Below, one piece after another: positions 58,831-64,000 of a stretch of DNA of 64,000 nt. The notes below the pieces were generated by a model, which saw nothing but the letters and a program-made list of their open reading frames with translations, was not told the DNA's origin and did no database searches. Position numbers and translations under genes: made by a program. Numbering within the stretch: the first letter of the stretch is position 1; each line of letters begins with the position of its first letter. Origin of the DNA: Pseudomonadota bacterium (GTDB lineage Bacteria > Pseudomonadota > Gammaproteobacteria > Burkholderiales > Chitinibacteraceae); contig JAPLQI010000111.1 in the NCBI GenBank assembly GCA_026399755.1, positions 1-64,000 of the forward strand, given 5' to 3'.

Positions 58831-59649
58831 ATGCTTCAAAATGAAAAAATCCTCGCACGAAATAACGTCAAAATTATTGATTGTGATGGTGATGGTCCAG
58901 TTGTTCTTTACGCTCATGGGTTTGGTTGCAATCAAAATATGTGGGATCGTGTAACACCCGCGTTCAAGTCAACACACAAACAAGTTCTATTCGACTATGT
59001 CGGTAGCGGAAAGTCCGACATTACCGCGTTTGATGCAGCCAAATATAGCAATCTCAGTGGCTATGCCCAAGACGTATTAGACATTTGCGACGCTTTAGAT
59101 TTGAAAAGCGGAGTAACGTTCGTTGGACATTCAGTTAGTTGCAGTATTGGGGTGTTAGCGTCTATCGCCCGGCCAGATCTATTCAGCAAGTTGGTATTGC
59201 TCGGACCCAACCCCTGCTTTGTCAACCATGCGCCGGAGTACATCGGAGGCTTTGAAAAAGAAGACCTTGAGGGGTTGCTGGCCTTGATGGAACAGAACTA
59301 TATCGGATGGGCGAATTATTTAGCACCCGTCGTATCAGCAAAGGGAGAGGAAAGTGTGGTAACGGCAGAACTGTCGGATAGTTTTTGCTCAACTGACCCG
59401 ACTGTAGCCAAAGTTTTTGCTAGGACTACTTTTTTCTCTGACAACAGAACAGACCTCTCCAAGGTAAACGTGCCTTGCCTGATTTTACAGCACCGCACTG
59501 ACACGCTAGCCCCCCTCCGCGTTGGGGAGTTCGTTCACACCGAAATAGCAGGAAGCACGCTAAAAATCTTGGATGTTCTAGGCCATTGTGCGCACATGGC
59601 AGAGCCTCAGCTATTCATCGAGGCTATGCATGATTTTGTCGGTGCCTAG
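58831..59649 (+). CDS. RsbQ-like alpha/beta hydrolase
   Basis: Very similar in layout to Bacillus RsbQ, a hydrolase needed by the PAS-phosphatase RsbP in energy-stress signalling and related to plant KAI2/D14 receptors. From the ATG at 58831 it is 272 residues. The triad is Ser101 (GHSVS), Asp224 (RTDTLAP) and His252 (GHCAHM). YAHGFGCNQNMWD, FDYVGSGKSD and FCSTDP are shared with RsbQ. A longer frame from 58717 lacks support. The next gene encodes only the PAS part of an RsbP-like partner and overlaps its 3' end by 20 bp. Confidence 0.9.
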   Translation: MLQNEKILARNNVKIIDCDGDGPVVLYAHGFGCNQNMWDRVTPAFKSTHKQVLFDYVGSGKSDITAFDAAKYSNLSGYAQDVLDICDALDLKSGVTFVGHSVSCSIGVLASIARPDLFSKLVLLGPNPCFVNHAPEYIGGFEKEDLEGLLALMEQNYIGWANYLAPVVSAKGEESVVTAELSDSFCSTDPTVAKVFARTTFFSDNRTDLSKVNVPCLILQHRTDTLAPLRVGEFVHTEIAGSTLKILDVLGHCAHMAEPQLFIEAMHDFVGA

Positions 59650-60007
59650 CAAAAGCGCAGATGCGCCAACTCCATCATTTGACCAAATTCCCTGCGCCAT
59701 ATTGGTTACCGATAGTGCTGGAGTTGTTCAATCGTTGAATCAGAATCTGCTCCTACTTATTGGGGGAGACAAGGAACGCTGGTTAACAAAATCGATGGAA
59801 CTTATGTTTCCTATGGCCAGCAGAATATTCTTGAACACGCACATCTGGCCAATGATTTTTCGAGATGGGCATGTCCGGGAAATCCGGTTACAGCTGCTTG
59901 ACTCTGGCGGCAATAGCTTACCAGTCTTTGTGAATTGCCAGAAAACGAACCAAGAAGGCATCGAACAGCTTTGGTCTGTACCAGAAAAGATTAAGGCCGC
60001 TACCTAA
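59630..60007 (+). CDS. Stand-alone PAS-domain protein, RsbP N-terminus-like
   Basis: A 125-residue protein made of one PAS domain: IPCAILVTDSAGVVQSLNQN, then FPMASRIFLNTHIWPM and REIRLQLLDSGGNSLPVFVN. It parallels the N-terminal PAS of RsbP, but no phosphatase, kinase or GGDEF output follows; the frame ends in VPEKIKAAT. The ATG at 59630 has GAGG upstream and overlaps the hydrolase gene. It may be a natural small sensor or the remains of a longer protein. Confidence 0.82.
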   Translation: MILSVPSKSADAPTPSFDQIPCAILVTDSAGVVQSLNQNLLLLIGGDKERWLTKSMELMFPMASRIFLNTHIWPMIFRDGHVREIRLQLLDSGGNSLPVFVNCQKTNQEGIEQLWSVPEKIKAAT

Positions 60008-60021
60008 TGGTTTGCGGCCTT

Positions 60022-60234
60022 TCATTTTTTCAACGGCGGCATCAACACATAGACCTTAGCTGACATGTTCCTGCGCTCACGCAAAATATGAAATTGTCTA
60101 GTAGCCTCGGGAGGCAATCCCCCCACAAAATCAGCTATTGGAGCTATGTTGTCATTCATGAGCATCTGGTATGGTCGAGTAACGGGCCCTGACGTTGGAT
60201 TTTTGAACTTCAACTTTGTAACAATAGCAGACAA
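60022..60234 (-). CDS. Small hypothetical protein (weak)
   Basis: A 70-codon frame with a TTG start preceded by AGGAT, reading IADFVGGLPPEATRQFHILR and RRNMSAKVYVLMPPLKK. Its amino-acid makeup is protein-like, but no family is recognised and the start codon is weak. It converges on the PAS gene with a 14-bp gap. It could be the end of a decayed gene. Confidence 0.3.
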   Translation of the reverse strand: MSAIVTKLKFKNPTSGPVTRPYQMLMNDNIAPIADFVGGLPPEATRQFHILRERRNMSAKVYVLMPPLKK

Positions 60235-60298
60235 ATCCTATAGTGAATATCGAAAATCCTACAATGGTTTTCGTGTATAGATAGAACAAAAGCTCAAT

Positions 60299-60324
60299 AA
60301 AAAAGCCCCTTCCGGGGCTTTTTT
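60299..60324. terminator. Rho-independent terminator
   Basis: AAAAAAGCCCC (60299-60309) pairs with GGGGCTTTTTT (60314-60324) around TTCC. It is symmetrical, so it can stop transcription from the PAS side and from the right. It is a textbook hairpin with a U-tract. Confidence 0.85.
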
Positions 60325-60595
60325 AACTTCAAACTAACATCCCAAAAATCTAGAAAAGTGGGAAATATCTAGAAGTTAATGGGATCCTACAACTGTAGGC
60401 TCACAAAATAACTGCATCAGCCATCCTTTAAAAACAATGAGTTAGTCATTTATTCTGTTAGCTGGAACCAACAAACTCTCAAAAAAAATGAGAAAATCCT
60501 CCTTAGCTCACAAAATAATTGAAACTATCAGTCAGTATGACGCCGATAATGCTAGTTTAGAGGGGGCATCCATTCCATTAACAATGCCCATTTAG

Positions 60596-62158
60596 CTAAC
60601 GCTGAATTGATGGAGGCATTATCAATTTATCTTTTGGATTTGGGCTACGCCAAAATTGCTCCTTATTTTTTTCAAAATCGAACCCGCTATTTTCACAGCT
60701 GCTCTTAATTATTTCATCAAGATTTATTTTCTGAATAGAATCAACGATAATTCCATCTTCGCTATATGCCAACCTCACACAGTAGCCTACTGCAAATCCA
60801 ATATCCATCATTACATAATACTGTTGAATCGGTTGTGTAGAAAAGTAAGAGCGTACAACTTCAGAATTAAACAACAATTCAGCCTCATAATTATCACCCA
60901 ATCTACAATATATCAACGCCAAATTAATGTACACATCTACCCTATCACTAACCTCTTTCGCCCTAATAAAGAAACCTAAAGCATCTTCATCCCTACCATA
61001 GTCTTTCAAAATACCTGCATAATTAATGGAAATTAACTCACTCACGGCATTATTATCGACAGCAGCTTGAAAACATTCCATTGCTAGCTGATGTCTACCA
61101 AGGTTCTTCAGCAACAATGCTTTATTATTATATGCATCACAAAAGCTCACACTTTTACTGATGGCCACATCATAAAAACCAACCGCAGCATCATAATCTT
61201 CAATAGCTGTAGATATCAAAGCAAAATTAAATGCAATATGCTCATCAATATCCATTTTTTCGTTTACTTCATCAAACAAAAACTTAGACTTAACATAGTC
61301 ACCAGACCAATAGCATGCTAATGCATAATTATGCAACATTTCAAATGTATCATCCTTTCGATACCATGCCTCAAAGATTGTCTCAGCCCGAGAAAACTCA
61401 TTAAACTGTGCGCAACAATATGCGGCTAGGCTATAGTCTCTGATTGACAAACTGGGGAGTTCAAGTAATTTATTTACGTACCTCATAGCCAATTCATTAT
61501 TCGACATTGACAATACATACGCGCACCCAGCAACAATCGAACGAGTGGTTCTATAAATTTCAGCGAGTGGCTTTATCTCTGCATATGCAGCCTCGAACTT
61601 GTTTTCATTAACTAACAAGTGAAAAGATTTTACTTTTTCAATTACAGGCTGAGCAATATCACCTACCGTTTCTCCCATCGAGAAAATAGTACTTTCCAAA
61701 TCAGAAATATTATAATTAAAAATACTCTTTATATTGTAGTCTAAGCAGGCAGCATGAAAATGCTTTATAGTATCCGCATTCAACAAGGATAACTTATCCA
61801 CATGGATCGTTTTATTAAAGTGCGTATCCACCCGCCTCAAGTATAAACTTTGAGAGTCAATATCATACAATATAAGAAAGACTGGTCGACCATAAGCTTT
61901 CCAATATTGAATATTTTGCTCAGTAACAGTTATCGAAAAATCACCACTTGCAAGCTTTTTAGCTTCTGTTCTAGACTTTACCTGAATACCAACAAAACAA
62001 TTAATACCATTAATAGAATATTTATTATCTAGCTCTACTTCGAGATCAATCCCCTTGTCGTGAGAAGATACTTCTCTAACTAGAGTCTTCAGTTTGGACA
62101 TAATAAAACCAAAATATTTAATCCCTTCCTGCTCTACATGTCGTCTATCATCACTCAT
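60596..62158 (-). CDS. DUF4365 nuclease-like domain fused to TPR repeats
   Basis: A 520-residue protein in AT-rich DNA. Residues 1-150 match the DUF4365 pattern: Glu9/Glu11, GID (Asp38) and GIQVKS (Gln59, Lys61) form a PD-(D/E)xK-like site, followed by YWKAYGRPVFLILYD and LYLRRV. Residues about 165-475 are helical repeats of TPR type (AYNNKALLLKNLGRHQLAME, ISINYAGILKDYGRDEDAL, VYINLALIYCRLGDNYEAEL). Proteins of this kind occur in defence islands, but the activity is not known. It lies downstream of a large ATPase gene on the same strand with a 353-bp gap. Confidence 0.83.
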   Translation of the reverse strand: MSDDRRHVEQEGIKYFGFIMSKLKTLVREVSSHDKGIDLEVELDNKYSINGINCFVGIQVKSRTEAKKLASGDFSITVTEQNIQYWKAYGRPVFLILYDIDSQSLYLRRVDTHFNKTIHVDKLSLLNADTIKHFHAACLDYNIKSIFNYNISDLESTIFSMGETVGDIAQPVIEKVKSFHLLVNENKFEAAYAEIKPLAEIYRTTRSIVAGCAYVLSMSNNELAMRYVNKLLELPSLSIRDYSLAAYCCAQFNEFSRAETIFEAWYRKDDTFEMLHNYALACYWSGDYVKSKFLFDEVNEKMDIDEHIAFNFALISTAIEDYDAAVGFYDVAISKSVSFCDAYNNKALLLKNLGRHQLAMECFQAAVDNNAVSELISINYAGILKDYGRDEDALGFFIRAKEVSDRVDVYINLALIYCRLGDNYEAELLFNSEVVRSYFSTQPIQQYYVMMDIGFAVGYCVRLAYSEDGIIVDSIQKINLDEIIKSSCENSGFDFEKNKEQFWRSPNPKDKLIMPPSIQR

Positions 62159-62511
62159 ATAAATAAACTTTTCCTTTAATTGACTTCAATTAATCAGACG
62201 AGTCGTTATCATACCGCTCTACTATAGTGCAATTAGCGATCCAAGCCCCTAGATGTACGCGCGCCACACCACATTTACATCAAACACCCAGTCAAGTAGC
62301 GATAAGCGATTAAAGATTGCGACAAACTTTTAAAACACAAACCCCCAACCACACACAAGCATAAAATGCTAGCAACAATACACAAAAGAATAAAAAGCAG
62401 TAGTTAATCCAAGAACTTATAAACCTATAAATAAGTTTTTATCAATCTTCAAACCCAACTCAATGCTCTGATCAGGAAGCTAAGTGTCTTGATCTTTCAT
62501 TAAGCACCTAT
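62159..62511. other. AT-rich gap between ATPase and DUF4365-TPR genes
   Basis: No gene, repeat or strong hairpin is seen in these 353 bp. The region probably carries the promoter for the DUF4365-TPR gene, arguing that it can be expressed separately from the ATPase gene. Confidence 0.4.
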
Positions 62512-64000
62512 TCATCTGCGAATGCGGAGATCCAAGGCATCAATACATTCTAAGCGGGAAACTACGAGTTCCACTTCAACTCGGTCGAATTCGTCCCTAT
62601 CCTCCGCCTCGTGTGTCCCTCCATTCAGATATTTCCAAGTAAGGTTCGAGGCACTTAGAATTTGTTCCAAAGCTTCATGTAACGGCGCTTTGCTTGGGTG
62701 GTCAAATGTACCTGCGCGGTGAAGCTTGATACGAATCGCATCACACAGATCCCGCACATTCAACGGCGAAGTTGGTCCGTGCATAGTTAATCTGAGTTCG
62801 CCCAACTCATGCGAGCCCAGCCACTTCCAAGCCTTATTCGAAAGCATCTCCAAGGCGCGCCTAGAATTTGCCAACGCGTCACGTAGCTGAAATCGATTAA
62901 GGTCGTTGCGAGCCTTGTCGATGTAGGCACTGCTAGGAACATCCCGATGCACGCGTGGATGGTGGTCTCCCTCGTGGTGTGTCAAAGCGTATTCTTGACA
63001 GTCTGCGCGCCGTTCCTGCGGAATAGCGTTTCTGATGTCCTTAATAAATTCGGGGCTGTGGCATGTGACTAAGATCTGCGTTGACTGAAAACGATTACCA
63101 GCGAAAATAGTTTCCCTAATACCGTGACGATGGTCGTGATCAATAGCATTCACAGCATCATCAAAAACTAAAAGCGGTGAGTTGATTCTCGTGGCCTTAG
63201 CAAGAAGAATCGCTAGTCCGAGGCATCGAATATGACCTTCACTCAGCACTTGCAGGGCATCGAAACGCCGGTTAGGAGCAAGACGGAACGCTAGTTGGAT
63301 ACGTTGTTCACCTGTGAGAGGTAAGTAAAGTTGAGCGAGTTTGTCTTCGTCACGGTCTCCTCTGTTGAATTCGTTGTAAAGATCGCGAGCCAAGTCTCCT
63401 AACCCTTCTATTAGCATTCCGGGAAGCTCGTTTCTGAATCGCCTCAAGTAAGGGATGAACGCATCGTAAGCAGCACGGATAGGAGCATCGCGCAAAATGT
63501 CGAGTCGTTCCCGTTCTGCGTCAGCAATGAGAACAGCGTTGTCCGCATCAAAGGCGGCGATACGTGCACGAGCAATAGTTGCATCATAGGAGATCCTCCG
63601 ACGAGACTCATTCCTCCGTTCGATATGACGCTGACGCACCAGTAGATCGTCGCGCTCAGCAGCGAGCTCGCTTCGACGTTCGAGCTGCGCCCGAGTGATT
63701 TGATCTGCGACAGAGATGCTGTCGGCCATGACATAGAGTTGCTCAATAAATGCGGCCTCGACTCCCTGGCTTGCCTCCGGCAGACAGGCTCCCATCCACC
63801 TGTTTTTCCCTTCCAATCTAACCGTAAGTTCTTGGAGTTGCCGCCCCAATATTGTTTCAGCCTCACTATTAGATCTAACGAAACTTAACAGTTTAACCAA
63901 GATAGCGTGTAGTTCGGTCGAAGCTGAAGCCAGATCATCACGCAGCCGATCCTGATGCTCTTGGAGCTCGGCTAACTCGCGAAGCACATCCAACCCAGCA
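62512..64000 (-). CDS. SMC/RecF-like ABC ATPase, C-terminal part (5' end outside the window)
   Basis: The frame is open to the window end, so the Walker A region is missing. Visible parts are coiled coil (roughly the first 200 residues, rich in Glu/Arg/Leu heptads), the ABC signature LSEGHIRCLGLAILLAKA, Walker B plus D-loop LLVFDDAVNAIDHDHRHG, and the switch ILVTCHSPEF. After the ATPase comes a helical C-terminal domain of about 150 residues ending YLNGGTHEAEDRDEFDR. GC content is clearly higher than in the neighbouring DUF4365 gene. Such ATPases occur in DNA repair and in several phage-defence systems. The exact family cannot be set without the N-terminus. Confidence 0.85.
   Translation of the reverse strand, partial: AGLDVLRELAELQEHQDRLRDDLASASTELHAILVKLLSFVRSNSEAETILGRQLQELTVRLEGKNRWMGACLPEASQGVEAAFIEQLYVMADSISVADQITRAQLERRSELAAERDDLLVRQRHIERRNESRRRISYDATIARARIAAFDADNAVLIADAERERLDILRDAPIRAAYDAFIPYLRRFRNELPGMLIEGLGDLARDLYNEFNRGDRDEDKLAQLYLPLTGEQRIQLAFRLAPNRRFDALQVLSEGHIRCLGLAILLAKATRINSPLLVFDDAVNAIDHDHRHGIRETIFAGNRFQSTQILVTCHSPEFIKDIRNAIPQERRADCQEYALTHHEGDHHPRVHRDVPSSAYIDKARNDLNRFQLRDALANSRRALEMLSNKAWKWLGSHELGELRLTMHGPTSPLNVRDLCDAIRIKLHRAGTFDHPSKAPLHEALEQILSASNLTWKYLNGGTHEAEDRDEFDRVEVELVVSRLECIDALDLRIRR

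Larger units (their letters stand above)
60008..60595. other. Gap between the PAS gene and the DUF4365-TPR gene
   Basis: Contains one weak small frame (60022-60234, minus), a strong terminator hairpin (60299-60324), and AT-rich DNA with no other gene. The change to much lower GC content to the right of about 60.25 kb suggests an island or cargo boundary here. No tRNA or direct-repeat attachment site was recognised. Confidence 0.45.

Noticed and set aside
60008-60595. tRNA or integrase attachment site at the composition change
   Set aside because: No tRNA-like fold, integrase gene or convincing direct repeat could be read by eye; only a terminator is clear.

Overview
The window looks like chromosome of a betaproteobacterium, most probably Neisseriales (Chromobacteriaceae/Chitinibacteraceae type). 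This rests on the pilMNOPQ-aroK-aroB gene order, a lipoprotein gene between glyQ and glyS, and the overall protein similarity. The species cannot be fixed from sequence alone. Most genes are ordinary housekeeping or metabolic genes. The 58.5-64 kb end differs in composition and looks acquired.

Layout. 0-7.1 kb: the tail of an unidentified gene, then on the minus strand the type IV pilus assembly operon pilM-N-O-P-Q followed by aroK and aroB. 7.3-12.6 kb: penicillin-binding protein 1A, a nucleotidyltransferase-like protein, a PilZ (YcgR-like) protein and the NAD(P)HX repair enzyme. 12.9-18.8 kb (minus): YgjP-like metallopeptidase, PlsC, GmhB, GlyS, a lipoprotein and GlyQ. 19.4-23.6 kb: soluble lytic transglycosylase, an SDR protein, a small RRM protein and a D-2-hydroxyacid dehydrogenase. 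24.1-30.3 kb: a membrane histidine kinase with a FixJ-type regulator, YaaA, and a potassium channel with a small membrane partner. 30.3-32.1 kb: a gene-poor AT-rich gap. 32.1-37.7 kb: arginine deiminase pathway arcD-arcA-arcB-arcC. 37.8-49.4 kb: polyamine/GABA catabolism resembling Pseudomonas spuABC plus gabT/gabD, with LysR and PuuR-like regulators and a LysE-type exporter. 49.7-58.4 kb: MscS channel, CHMI-type isomerase, two chemoreceptors, metallophosphoesterase, TrhO, an MFS transporter and a frameshifted cupin gene. 58.8-64 kb: an RsbQ-like hydrolase with a stand-alone PAS protein, a DUF4365-TPR protein and the C-terminal part of an SMC/RecF-like ATPase.

The arc genes convert arginine to ornithine, ATP, ammonia and CO2. 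The neighbouring set can glutamylate or transaminate putrescine, carry it to GABA, and oxidise GABA to succinate. The block therefore looks like an arginine/polyamine utilisation region.

The most striking non-coding feature is the density of intergenic repeats. (i) A roughly 260-bp structured element (A) has hairpins supported by compensatory changes between copies. (ii) A 'CCACGGAG...' element (B) occurs alone as long palindromes or joined to A as a B-linker-A composite of about 400 bp, which fills five successive gaps in the arc/polyamine region. (iii) A non-coding mobile element of about 155 bp has inverted ends AATCCTATCAACTTAAG and carries one of two internal palindromes (C or D). Two complete copies are each flanked by a perfect 12-bp direct repeat, and one has inserted into an A element whose empty version exists elsewhere in the window. 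No transposase gene is present in the window.
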